DNA of 64,000 nt, taken from Mucilaginibacter frigoritolerans (GTDB taxonomy: Bacteria > Bacteroidota > Bacteroidia > Sphingobacteriales > Sphingobacteriaceae). Below the pieces are notes generated by a model that was given only the letters and a program-made list of their open reading frames with translations, had not been told where the DNA came from and did no database searches. The position numbers and the translations under genes were made by a program. How positions within the stretch are numbered: position 1 is the first letter of the stretch; the number at the start of each line of letters is the position of its first letter. The stretch lies in the NCBI RefSeq assembly GCF_007830615.1, contig NZ_VLLI01000001.1, positions 186,001 through 250,000 on the forward strand, written 5' to 3'. This document shows positions 55,180-64,000 of the stretch, in pieces.

Positions 55180-55812
55180 TTAGAAATCCATAAAATAGTC
55201 AGTAAGTGACTTAAAGTCATCGAACTTTAAATTATAATCGTCAGTGATACCGAAGCCATAGCTGACAAACACAAACGGGATACCCGCTTTGCGGCTTTCT
55301 TCGCCATCACCAGCTGTATCACCAATATACACCGGATTTTGAAGTTTGTGTTTCTCCATCAGCAATTTTATATTATGCTGTTTGGGCATAAAGTTTACAC
55401 CATAGGCCAGCTCGTCGGTAATGTGTTCATCAATGCCGGCCCAATCAATAAACAGCCTGATGATACCTTTAGCACAGTTGCTTAAAATAAATAAAGGATA
55501 TTTTGTTGCAAGCTGCTGTAAGCCTTCTTTAACGCCGTCATATAAAATGCCGCCATTTTGGGGTAGGAGGGTGCGCCTTTTTTCATTTACCAACGCATAA
55601 ATTTCCTGCCTTTTTTCAACATCAAAATCAGGCATTATTGCGCTGATTACCTTTTTGCCTTCCCACCCCACCATTTTGGCTAGTTGATCGCGCTCAACAG
55701 TAATATCAACACCTAATTCGTTAAACACTACGTTCCATGAATAGGCATAAGTATCTACGGCATCCCAAAGGGTACCATCCATGTCAAATATTAAGCTATC
55801 AGGTTTTTGCAT
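55180..55812 (-). CDS. HAD family hydrolase
   Basis: 210 residues. Motif I FDMDGTLWD, motif II LFILSNCAKG, lysine in KQHNIK and motif IV in YIGDTAGDGEESRKAG, with a helical cap. Closely related in layout to the HAD protein at 33769. It starts 12 bp after the ROK gene, so a link to phosphosugar turnover is plausible. Confidence 0.9.
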   Translation of the reverse strand: MQKPDSLIFDMDGTLWDAVDTYAYSWNVVFNELGVDITVERDQLAKMVGWEGKKVISAIMPDFDVEKRQEIYALVNEKRRTLLPQNGGILYDGVKEGLQQLATKYPLFILSNCAKGIIRLFIDWAGIDEHITDELAYGVNFMPKQHNIKLLMEKHKLQNPVYIGDTAGDGEESRKAGIPFVFVSYGFGITDDYNLKFDDFKSLTDYFMDF

Positions 55813-55824
55813 GGGTTGTAAAAC

Positions 55825-57039
55825 TCAATTAACAGTAACCTGACTTTTTACCTCTTTATCAAAGTTTTCCATTACCAGTACTGAGGCACCAATCAACTCC
55901 GCGTCAAAACCAAGTTCTGAAATGAGTAATTCAGTCCCTCTTGATAAGCGGGGAATACAATATTTATGCAGTGCCTGCTGGATAGGGGCCATTAGTATTT
56001 TACCAACTTTTGCGCCACGACCACTCAGCACTATAGCCTGCGGGTTCATAATATGGATCAGAATGGCCAGCGCTTTGCCAATTTTATAACCTGCATCCGA
56101 GAATAATTCAATGGCGTACTGATCGCCTTTGTTGGCAGCTTCCATAATGGCATCGCCCATTTGCTTAGAGTGGGCTTCGTCTATTTGCTTCAAACTGGTG
56201 ATACGGCCCTGTTCAATTCCTTCAATAGCTTTTTTAGAAACCACCAGCATAGATGCTTCTGCTTCCAGACAGCCCCGTTTACCGCAAGCGCAAAGGGCCC
56301 CATCTTCTGATAATGGGATATGGCTAAATTCACCTGCAAACCCGTTTCTGCCCCTGAATATCTCTCCATTAACAATCATTCCCAAGCCAATACCCCAGCC
56401 CAGGTTAATTACCATTACTTCTTTTTGTGATTTGGCTATCCCGAATTTTTGTTCGGCCAGGGCAATTAAGCTGGAGTCATTATCAACATAAGTAGGTAGA
56501 CCTGTTTCGTCTGTAATATATTGGGTAAGGGTTTTATCACCTGCATCCAGATAGCTGTAGTTGATGCCTTTTATTGGGTTAATAAAGCCTGGCATACCAA
56601 TACCAATCCCTGCTATTTTATCGCGGTTAACGCCCGATTGATTAATGTATTGATTGATATTTTCAACCAATTCTTGTAGTGCTTTATCGTTGTTAAGCAG
56701 TTTTAGCTCAAACATTAACAGTTCGGCTACTGGCTGGTTAAGTAAATCAACCAGTTGAAGCCGGGTTGATAATTGATCCATAGCTACAGAAAGGATATAC
56801 ATAGCATTGGAATTGATAGCATACATTAAAGGTCTGCGGCCACCACTTGATGGCGCATAGCCCTGCTCAATAACAAATCCTTCTTCAATTAATTCATTAA
56901 CTGCTTTTGCAATGGACGGAATACTTTTGTCAAATAACTCGCTCAGCTCAGCGCATGACATCGCCTTATCAAAATAAAGGCATTTGATGATCATGTTTTT
57001 TAAAAGCGTGCTTTTTAAATTCTTAGGTTTAGCTTCCAT
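55825..57039 (-). CDS. ROK family transcriptional regulator
   Basis: 404 residues. N-terminal winged helix-turn-helix (about 10-75, SCAELSELFDKSIPSIAKAVNELIEEG), then a ROK sugar-kinase-like domain with GIGMPGFINP, the zinc motif CACGKRGCLEAEAS and a C-terminal LSGRGAKVG. Family members such as NagC and Mlc repress sugar-use genes. Sits between the GH3 beta-glucosidase gene upstream and a HAD phosphatase downstream, so control of glucoside metabolism is a reasonable guess. Confidence 0.92.
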   Translation of the reverse strand: MEAKPKNLKSTLLKNMIIKCLYFDKAMSCAELSELFDKSIPSIAKAVNELIEEGFVIEQGYAPSSGGRRPLMYAINSNAMYILSVAMDQLSTRLQLVDLLNQPVAELLMFELKLLNNDKALQELVENINQYINQSGVNRDKIAGIGIGMPGFINPIKGINYSYLDAGDKTLTQYITDETGLPTYVDNDSSLIALAEQKFGIAKSQKEVMVINLGWGIGLGMIVNGEIFRGRNGFAGEFSHIPLSEDGALCACGKRGCLEAEASMLVVSKKAIEGIEQGRITSLKQIDEAHSKQMGDAIMEAANKGDQYAIELFSDAGYKIGKALAILIHIMNPQAIVLSGRGAKVGKILMAPIQQALHKYCIPRLSRGTELLISELGFDAELIGASVLVMENFDKEVKSQVTVN

Positions 57040-57383
57040 TACTTAGTTCGGTTTATAAAATGGCTTATCCATCCATCTTAATTCTTGGGGAATTAAATCT
57101 GTTAAAATTATAAATAATGAAGCAAATCACAAGGACTTTAATTAATTAGGTGTATAAATTATGCTCTTAATAATTAAATCAGACATTTTCTATGGATAAA
57201 GCCTCATTTACCAGGTATAAAATATATTTATTATATGTTTTTTATTCGTTTTATAACGATGTAGTATTAATACCAATGAAAGATGGTAAAAAACTGCAAA
57301 TTCAAAGAGAAGGTATCAATGAAAAACAGTATGTTTTGCAATTACAAAACATACTGTTTTTTCTTAGATGTCGTTTTAATATG
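57040..57383. other. Intergenic stretch between GH3 and ROK genes
   Basis: A 344-bp AT-rich gap with the GH3 terminator at its right end and an imperfect AT palindrome (57137-57144 with 57171-57178) that could be a ROK operator. A 75-codon frame here spans the terminator and is not credible. Confidence 0.5.
57322..57361 (-). terminator. Intrinsic terminator of the GH3 gene
   Basis: Perfect 17-bp stem aaaaacagtatgttttg / caaaacatactgttttt with a 6-nt loop, 23 bp past the stop codon. Confidence 0.9.
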
Positions 57384-59789
57384 TTAATCCTTATCGGTTA
57401 CTTCAAACTCCTGTTTTAATTTAATATCTTCCGATGAGTGCCCAATCATCACCTCAAATTTGCCAGGTTCAACGGTCCAGTTCATGTTTTTGTCCAGTAT
57501 GGCTAAATCGTCTGGATGAAGGGTAAAGGTTACTGTTTTCTTTTCACCCGGATTAAGCGGTACACGTTCAAATCCGCGTAAATCATATTCGTAAGTGGTT
57601 ACGCTGCTTATTTCTTGTTTAAGATAGAGTTCAACCACATCATCGCCCATACGTTGTCCGGTATTGGTTACATCAACAGTTACGGTAATATCACCCTGCT
57701 GGTGTTCTTTTTGAGGTGATACCTGCAAATTGCTGTATTCAAATGTGGTATAGCTTAAGCCATAACCAAACGGATAAAGTGCCCCATTAACACTGGTTTT
57801 GCCCCAACTGTTTTTGCCTCCCTGAGGGGCCTGTGAACCTTGTTTAAAAGGGAAATTAAATTCTATTTGCCCGGTTGTTTTTGGGAAGGTGATAGAAAGC
57901 TTTCCACCCGGGTTGTTATCGCCAAACAAAGTCTCGGCTATTACCTTACCACCTTCAGGTCCCGGGAACCAAGCTTCCAATATTGCCGGTACATATTTAT
58001 TTTCCCAGTTTACGGTTAATGGTTGTCCGTTTATCATCACCATAACTATGGGTTTGCCGGTTGCCTGCAAAGCCTGTATTAATTTCAACTGACGGCCTGG
58101 CAAATTAAGTCCCGTACGCGACAAACTTTCACCAACCCGGTCAACGTCTTCACCAACAACGGCTATAATTACATCAGATTTTTTTGCCTGTTGAACAGCT
58201 GAATCAATAGAAGCTTGCTCTTCATTAGTAAGTGGTGTTTCTATAATTTCACTCTCGGGCCAGGTGGCATCTACAATATTGCAGCCTTTTGTGTAGCTTA
58301 CAGTTGCACTGTTTCCAACGTAGTTTTTAACTCCTTCTAATACACTGCTTACCTTGTTGTGCGATGGGCCGTAACGGCTGGTTTCAAAATTGGTTTCCAT
58401 TGCCAGTGGGCCGGTAACTAAAATATTTTTAATAGCTGCTTTATTTAAAGGCAACAAGTTGTTTTCGTTTTTCAGTAGCACCATCGATTCACGGTTCATT
58501 TTCAATCCTATAGCGGTTGCTTCTGCATTGTGTACAATTTTATCAGCCGCTTTTGGATCTTCTACATAAGGGTGATCAAACAATCCTAATTTAAACTTTA
58601 CCCTTAATACATCACCCACACGTGAATCCAATGTTTTCATGGATATTTTATTTTCAGCATACAGTTTGCGTAGCGGCATAATATAAGTTTGCGGCATGGT
58701 GAAATTCGTACGTACGTTTAACCCTGCTTCAAACGCCTGGCGTACCGCTTCTTCAATACTGCCGGCTACATGATGTTTGCTGTACAGGTATTCAACTGCT
58801 TCACTGTCTGATACCACATAACCGTCAAAGCCAAATTTTTGGCGCAATAACTCCGTCAAAAAGAAATAACTGCCGGTTATAGGTTCACCGTTCCAATCGT
58901 TATAGCTGCTCATTACGCCCAGCGCATGTGCCTCCTGTATTACCCTGCGGAAAGGGTAAAGGTAAAGCTGGTACATTTCCCTTGGTGCCACATGCGGGTC
59001 TGTCCGGTCGGCACCGTCACGTCCACCCTTTGGCATGCTGTAAACAGCAAAGTGTTTTAGGGTTGATGCTACACCTTGCTCCTGTACGCCCAGGCACATT
59101 TGCTTGCCCAGCTCCGCAATCAGAAATGGATCTTCGCCGTAAGTTTCAACTACACGGCCCCAGCGCTGATCGCGTGACGGATCTAAAATTGGTGTATAAA
59201 TATTGGTATAGCCTAATGCTTTACCTTCTCTGCCAACAACATCACCAGCTAAGCGCACCAATGGTTTGTCCCAGGTACTTCCTATACCTATAGGTGCAGG
59301 AAGAGAAGTAGCCCTATCATGATTTAATCCGTGAATTCCTTCGTTGGTAAAATCAACCGGGATACCCATTCGTGTTTGCTCCACAAACCATTTTTGAATA
59401 GTATTAATTGCAGCGGCATGTTTACTGTAAGGATAGGAGTATTGCGTTGGTGCATCATCAGTATGTGAAGTTAAATTATTGAGTTCTTCATCAATATTGG
59501 CTATACCATCTTTCCAAACTTCATTTTTCCACGATTCTGTTGGCATTTCTTCCTTCAAAACACGTTTATAACCGTATAGTGTTGCCAGCTGGCAGGTTTT
59601 TTCTTCCACAGTCATCTGGCTTAGCAAATCGGCCACACGTTTATCAATAGGTTGAGAAGGATCTTCAAAAATGTCCATTTTGCCATTTTTGTTAAAGTCT
59701 ATCCAGCCTTTGTGATAAATATTCTTTTCCTGCGCAGATGCCCGGAAAGCAAGAGGTAAAAGGAGTAATGGTAGTAGTATTTTTCTCAT
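57384..59789 (-). CDS. bglX: Glycoside hydrolase family 3 beta-glucosidase (BglX-type)
   Basis: 801 residues. Sec signal MRKILLPLLLLPLAFRASA, so periplasmic. The GH3 N-domain holds PIGIGSTWD, ILDPSRDQRWGRVVETYGEDP, the KHFAVY His block and nucleophile Asp328 in DGYVVSDSEAV; the C-domain has VAVVGEDVDRVGESLSRTGLN-like features and a terminal fibronectin-type domain (TVTVDVTNTGQRMGDDVVEL). A large N-terminal addition before VADLLSQMTVEEK (FNKNGKMDIFEDP) may bind calcium. Likely cleaves beta-linked gluco-oligosaccharides or xylosides. Confidence 0.95.
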   Translation of the reverse strand: MRKILLPLLLLPLAFRASAQEKNIYHKGWIDFNKNGKMDIFEDPSQPIDKRVADLLSQMTVEEKTCQLATLYGYKRVLKEEMPTESWKNEVWKDGIANIDEELNNLTSHTDDAPTQYSYPYSKHAAAINTIQKWFVEQTRMGIPVDFTNEGIHGLNHDRATSLPAPIGIGSTWDKPLVRLAGDVVGREGKALGYTNIYTPILDPSRDQRWGRVVETYGEDPFLIAELGKQMCLGVQEQGVASTLKHFAVYSMPKGGRDGADRTDPHVAPREMYQLYLYPFRRVIQEAHALGVMSSYNDWNGEPITGSYFFLTELLRQKFGFDGYVVSDSEAVEYLYSKHHVAGSIEEAVRQAFEAGLNVRTNFTMPQTYIMPLRKLYAENKISMKTLDSRVGDVLRVKFKLGLFDHPYVEDPKAADKIVHNAEATAIGLKMNRESMVLLKNENNLLPLNKAAIKNILVTGPLAMETNFETSRYGPSHNKVSSVLEGVKNYVGNSATVSYTKGCNIVDATWPESEIIETPLTNEEQASIDSAVQQAKKSDVIIAVVGEDVDRVGESLSRTGLNLPGRQLKLIQALQATGKPIVMVMINGQPLTVNWENKYVPAILEAWFPGPEGGKVIAETLFGDNNPGGKLSITFPKTTGQIEFNFPFKQGSQAPQGGKNSWGKTSVNGALYPFGYGLSYTTFEYSNLQVSPQKEHQQGDITVTVDVTNTGQRMGDDVVELYLKQEISSVTTYEYDLRGFERVPLNPGEKKTVTFTLHPDDLAILDKNMNWTVEPGKFEVMIGHSSEDIKLKQEFEVTDKD

Positions 59790-59811
59790 TTAGGATGAAA
59801 TTAGGTTTAGT

Positions 59812-59819
59812 CAAATATA
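59812..59819 (-). promoter_or_regulatory. Putative promoter of the GH3 gene, -7 element
   Basis: TATATTTG on the minus strand, exact TAnnTTTG match, 22 bp before the ATG. Confidence 0.55.
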
Positions 59820-59898
59820 TAAACTGTGCCGCAGATGCAGCTCCTGCTTGGTTGTAAAATATTTGATAGGCGTATTCATGAAGAAATTGAACTAAAAA

Positions 59899-59933
59899 CA
59901 GAAGGCCCAGCGTAATGTTACGCCGGGCCTTCT
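59899..59933 (-). terminator. Intrinsic terminator of the yceI gene
   Basis: Stem agaaggccc-a-gcgtaa / ttacgc-c-gggccttct with a single A-C mismatch and a tight loop, 30 bp past the yceI stop. Confidence 0.85.
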
Positions 59934-59962
59934 ATTATATTTTTTAAGATTAGCTTTTCAGC

Positions 59963-60538
59963 TTATTTAGCTTTACCGAATTCGCCGTTTGCAGTTATAG
60001 TAACTTCGTCGCTCAATGTTGATGAACCAAAGCTGTTACCGAAGCTAAAGTCAGAACGTTTGATAACTCCTGTAGCTTTGAAACCTGCATCATCAGCTTT
60101 GCTCATTGGGTTAGTAATAGTACCACGGTACCATAAATCAAAAGAAACTGGTTTGGTTACACCATTTAAAGTAAGGTTACCACTTAATTTATAGTGGTTT
60201 GCAGTTGTTTTGGTAATACCAGTGCTGGTAAATGTTAATGTTGGGAATTTAGCAACATTAAAAAATGCGTCAGATTTTAAGTGATTGTCACGAGCATCAA
60301 CGCCGGTGTTTACCGAAGCGGTGTTTGCAGTTAATTGGAATGTAGCATCGCTGAAATCAGGTTTTGAAGCAACGATGGTAGCGCTGAAATCTTTAAACTC
60401 GCCGTCAACATCAGAAACCATTAAGTGGGTGATGGTGAACTGTAACTTAGAGTGCATTTTGTCTGAATTCCAGGTAGTTTGCGCAAATGCAGCCGTGTTT
60501 AATAAAGCAACTGCTAATAAAATGATGATCTTTTTCAT
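59963..60538 (-). CDS. YceI family protein
   Basis: 191 residues from the ATG at 60538, with a Sec signal MKKIIILLAVALLNTAAFA. The mature lipocalin-like barrel shows the YceI pattern: WNSDKMHSKLQFTITHLMVS, GEFKDFSATI, DARDNHLKSDAFFNVAKFP and DEVTITANGEFG. Members bind isoprenoid-like lipids in the periplasm. The frame extends to 60589, but that segment overlaps the promoter. Confidence 0.93.
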   Translation of the reverse strand: MKKIIILLAVALLNTAAFAQTTWNSDKMHSKLQFTITHLMVSDVDGEFKDFSATIVASKPDFSDATFQLTANTASVNTGVDARDNHLKSDAFFNVAKFPTLTFTSTGITKTTANHYKLSGNLTLNGVTKPVSFDLWYRGTITNPMSKADDAGFKATGVIKRSDFSFGNSFGSSTLSDEVTITANGEFGKAK

Positions 60539-60582
60539 GATTGTCTTTTTGATATGATTTGTTTGTTTTTTATTTTCTGATG

Positions 60583-60616
60583 CAAACATAATACTTAAAT
60601 TTTAATCTGTACAAAA
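60583..60616 (-). promoter_or_regulatory. Putative yceI promoter, -33 and -7 elements
   Basis: On the minus strand TTTTG (60612-60616), a 21-bp spacer, then TATGTTTG (60583-60590): both parts of the Bacteroidota sigma-A promoter in good spacing. This places the start of translation at 60538. Confidence 0.6.
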
Positions 60617-60763
60617 TATAAATGTTTAAACATCTTTTTTGACAATTGACTGAATTTAAATTATAAATTATGCGATTCGCTGCAATTATACTAAATAGAT
60701 AGACAATATAGTAATATTTAATAAGATGACAGAAGTATGTAAACAGAAAGGGAAATACAACGT

Positions 60764-60771
60764 TATTTTTG
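60764..60771 (+). promoter_or_regulatory. Putative aldo/keto reductase promoter, -7 element
   Basis: TATTTTTG, matching TAnnTTTG, 16 bp before the ATG at 60787; the TTG at 60769 is part of it. Confidence 0.55.
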
Positions 60772-60786
60772 TTAAAAAAACTACTT

Positions 60787-61788
<1,002 letters not shown>

Positions 61789-61893
61789 TTATAAATATGA
61801 TCTATTTTATTTCTTCATAGGTAACAAATCTGTCAAATACCGTAAAAATAAGGTAAAAGTACCGTTAAAACACCCCCTGTTTAGTGTTGTGAA

Positions 61894-61928
61894 GCTGTTA
61901 TCTACAGGTTAAATTTGTAGATAACAGC
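61894..61928 (+). promoter_or_regulatory. 35-bp palindrome enclosing a -7 element
   Basis: Perfect 13-bp arms GCTGTTATCTACA (61894-61906) and TGTAGATAACAGC (61916-61928) around a 9-bp centre; TAAATTTG, a match to the -7 consensus, spans 61910-61917. The palindrome ends 3 bp before the ATG at 61932. Fits an operator for a dimeric repressor, or a start-blocking hairpin in the mRNA if transcription begins further upstream. Confidence 0.6.
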
Positions 61929-61931
61929 ACC

Positions 61932-62156
61932 ATGGAATCATTTGAAGTAATCATAAAGAAAGAGATGTTTAAAATTATCCGCAGTTATGAGGATAGTCAA
62001 GCATTTAATGTTTTTAACCATACAACCTTCCATACTATCAAAAGAAACGATTTTGGCATATGGGTAGAAGTTGAACACCGCTTCGGAACCGAAAGATTTC
62101 CGTTAGATGAAATTGGTGATGCAATTGACCAGCATTACGATGGCGTAGTTTGTTAA
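61932..62156 (+). CDS. Hypothetical protein under a palindromic control site
   Basis: 74 residues, soluble, acidic: MESFEVIIKKEMFKIIRSYE and a C-half WVEVEHRFGTERFPLDEIGD suggesting a small alpha/beta fold. No recognised family. The palindrome directly before the start codon sets it apart from its neighbours. Convergent with the next gene. Confidence 0.65.
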   Translation: MESFEVIIKKEMFKIIRSYEDSQAFNVFNHTTFHTIKRNDFGIWVEVEHRFGTERFPLDEIGDAIDQHYDGVVC

Positions 62157-62173
62157 CTAATTAATCCTCATTT

Positions 62174-62806
62174 TTATTTAATTCCGGAATAAAATGCGAT
62201 GAAAATAAAAACCCCAAGTATCGCAATGCCTATTGCAAGGGGTATCCATATCGGTCTTTTTCTGTAAAGGGTTGATGTACCAACGTACCTGTTCCAAAAT
62301 AATGCTTCAATTAAATAAGCTCCTAGTATGCTTGGAACTATAGTTAAACCTGTGCTGGTTTTAAAATTTTGTAAAAGCAATACCATGGCTATTGTATAGC
62401 CCAATCCAAACAATACAACCCAAATTGCATTTTTTTTGCCAGATGTTTTACTCACATTCATGGCCAGCATAACAGCACCAAAAAACACGCTAAAAAAAAC
62501 GGAGAAACCATATATTGCTCTTCTGGAATAAAGCGGAGGAGCATCAGGGTCTTCAATCAGATTGTTTTTATCCCGGTTGCTAAACATTCCGTAACTATCA
62601 GGCTTAATTTCTGCCAGATTTCGGCGGGCCTGCATATCTTCTGCTATTACTGTAAGCTCTTCTTCCGAAAATTCTACCCCGCGGAATTGTAATTCTTCTA
62701 CCGAGGCCTCTACTGTTTCGGGCAAGTATTTTTCGCGGTTATCTACTCGTTCCTGAAGTTCTTCATCTGTACGGGCAGCTGCGCGAAGTTTAAACTGATC
62801 ATCCAT
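62174..62806 (-). CDS. Hypothetical membrane protein
   Basis: 210 residues. About 95 N-terminal residues are charged and helical (TDEELQERVDNREKYLPET, FSEEELTVIAEDMQARR); the remainder has about four transmembrane helices. The arrangement of a short repeat-like cytosolic part before helices is seen in unnamed Sphingobacteriaceae proteins. Function not recognised. Confidence 0.7.
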   Translation of the reverse strand: MDDQFKLRAAARTDEELQERVDNREKYLPETVEASVEELQFRGVEFSEEELTVIAEDMQARRNLAEIKPDSYGMFSNRDKNNLIEDPDAPPLYSRRAIYGFSVFFSVFFGAVMLAMNVSKTSGKKNAIWVVLFGLGYTIAMVLLLQNFKTSTGLTIVPSILGAYLIEALFWNRYVGTSTLYRKRPIWIPLAIGIAILGVFIFIAFYSGIK

Positions 62807-62912
62807 TATTGGGGTATATTTTAATTAGGGATTATTGGGCTAAAAGTAAATAAAGCTTTGATTATTCTGTTTGAAAATATAATTATATCTTTCATTAATA
62901 TAAATCGACCTC

Positions 62913-64000
62913 ATGCCTCAACAATTCGATGTTTCTTCTCCATCCACCATAAACAGAATCCGCTCTATCATCGGCGGTTCATTGGGTAATTTGGTTGAGT
63001 GGTATGACTGGTATGTTTACACTGCGTTTTCATTGTATTTTTCAACTTCATTTTTCCCTGGTGATAACCAGACTGTACAACTTTTAAATACGGCAGGCAT
63101 TTTTGCTATTGGCTTTTTAATGCGGCCCATAGGCGGATGGGTAATGGGTGCTTATGCAGATAAAAAAGGCCGTAAAGCGGCACTTACCTTATCTGTTTTG
63201 TTGATGAGTATTGGATCGCTGCTAATTGCCGTTGCCCCTGGTTATAAGCAAATAGGGATTGCAGCACCATTATTGCTGGTACTGGCCCGCATTATACAGG
63301 GCTTAAGTGTTGGCGGCGAATATGGTACCAGTGCTACCTACCTAAGCGAAATGGCTACTAAAAAGCACCGTGGCTTTTATTCAAGCTTTCAATATGTAAC
63401 CCTTATTATGGGGCAACTGCTGGCATTGGGCGTATTGGTTTTGTTGCAGCATTTCTTTTTAACTGATAAACAATTGCATCAATGGGGATGGCGTATTCCT
63501 TTTGCTATTGGTGCAGTACTGGCCATAACGGTAATGTATTTAAGGCGAAGCTTGCAGGAATCAGTGAAGGTAGATGAGCACAAAATCCATTCAAACCGCG
63601 GAACTATCAGGGCACTGGCTCAACATCCAAAGGCTGTTTTAGTTGTTATCGGTTTAACAGTAGGGGGTACAATAGCGTTTTACACTTTTACTACTTACAT
63701 GCAGAAGTTTTTGGTAAATACCTCTGGCTTTTCTAAAAATACAGCCACACTTATTTCTGCGCTTACTTTGGGAGGATTTATGCTGCTTCAGCCAGTTTTT
63801 GGATTATTATCAGATAAAATTGGCCGCAAACCGCTTTTAATAGGTTTTGGCATTTTAGGGACTTTAACTACTGTGCCTATTATGACAGCGCTTGGTGAAA
63901 CAAAGGATGTTTGGGTAGCTTTTGCCCTTATTATGTGCGCGCTAATTATAGTAAGTGGTTATACCTCTATTAATGCAGTGGTAAAAGCTGAGTTATTTCC
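62913..64000 (+). CDS. MFS transporter, metabolite:H+ symporter type (partial)
   Basis: Open from the ATG at 62913 (MPQQFDVSSPSTINRIRSI) to the right edge, 362 residues. Signatures of the MHS subfamily are clear: GGSLGNLVEWYDWYVYTAF, RPIGGWVMGAYADKKGRKAAL, LARIIQGLSVGGEYGTSATYL and SDKIGRKPLL. Relatives carry alpha-ketoglutarate, citrate, proline or betaine with protons; the substrate cannot be fixed. The end lies outside the window. Confidence 0.93.
   Translation, partial: MPQQFDVSSPSTINRIRSIIGGSLGNLVEWYDWYVYTAFSLYFSTSFFPGDNQTVQLLNTAGIFAIGFLMRPIGGWVMGAYADKKGRKAALTLSVLLMSIGSLLIAVAPGYKQIGIAAPLLLVLARIIQGLSVGGEYGTSATYLSEMATKKHRGFYSSFQYVTLIMGQLLALGVLVLLQHFFLTDKQLHQWGWRIPFAIGAVLAITVMYLRRSLQESVKVDEHKIHSNRGTIRALAQHPKAVLVVIGLTVGGTIAFYTFTTYMQKFLVNTSGFSKNTATLISALTLGGFMLLQPVFGLLSDKIGRKPLLIGFGILGTLTTVPIMTALGETKDVWVAFALIMCALIIVSGYTSINAVVKAELF

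Noticed and set aside
57192..57419. 75-codon plus-strand frame
   Set aside because: It spans the GH3 terminator stem-loop and runs into the GH3 gene in antisense; composition is unlike a protein.

Overview
The window is AT-rich and reads as the chromosome of a non-photosynthetic Bacteroidota bacterium, most likely family Sphingobacteriaceae (Mucilaginibacter/Pedobacter type). The reasons are the TAnnTTTG -7 promoter elements upstream of many genes, the absence of Shine-Dalgarno leaders, lipoproteins with SxxC-type lipoboxes, LytTR and AraC regulators, DUF2851, DUF3078 and DUF983 proteins, and the purH-mreB-mreC-mreD-mrdA-rodA gene order. No rRNA, tRNA, CRISPR array, insertion sequence or phage gene was seen. 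The genus is an inference.

Layout. 1-1.6 kb: an ABC-2 exporter (permease cut by the window edge, plus ATPase). 1.9-10.9 kb: housekeeping metabolism (carA, panB, an RluA-type pseudouridine synthase, a lone receiver protein, two dehydrogenases, purN, purH). 11-16.8 kb: the elongasome operon mreBCD-mrdA-rodA. 17-25.7 kb: thymidine kinase, a GH13 lipoprotein, a lone receiver, a 49-residue peptide resembling the start of a papain-like protease, an exported Nif3-like protein, a solitary CdiI-like immunity protein, a GH16 glucanase and a His-rich lipopeptide. 26-31.6 kb: hybrid histidine kinase, AraC regulator, DUF983 protein, small proteins, and an outer-membrane barrel gene broken by one in-frame stop. 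31.8-42.6 kb: ABC exporter, HAD phosphatase, DUF2851, PspC, GNAT, two small secreted His-rich proteins, CbpA/CbpM, a membrane-anchored MutS-like ATPase and an enoyl-CoA hydratase. 42.9-45.9 kb: an acyltransferase-LytS-LytR operon. 46-50 kb: a kaiC-kaiB-kaiB-histidine kinase operon. 50.3-64 kb: DUF3078, a non-canonical Nramp transporter, another PAS kinase, DinB, HAD, a ROK regulator, a GH3 beta-glucosidase, YceI, an aldo/keto reductase and an MFS permease cut by the right edge.

The most notable system is the Kai operon. KaiC keeps both ATPase sites and residues matching the three cyanobacterial phosphosite positions, carries a predicted C-terminal coiled coil, is followed by two different KaiB proteins and a PAS histidine kinase in near-overlapping order, and has no KaiA in view. 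Other points worth a second look are two sets of direct repeats spaced exactly 21 bp at the promoters of the LytTR and AraC loci, a 35-bp palindrome built around a -7 element at 61.9 kb, and a recurring class of seven-base-period inverted repeats in intergenic gaps, one of them inside the mre operon. All family assignments come from reading motifs by eye; no database search was run.
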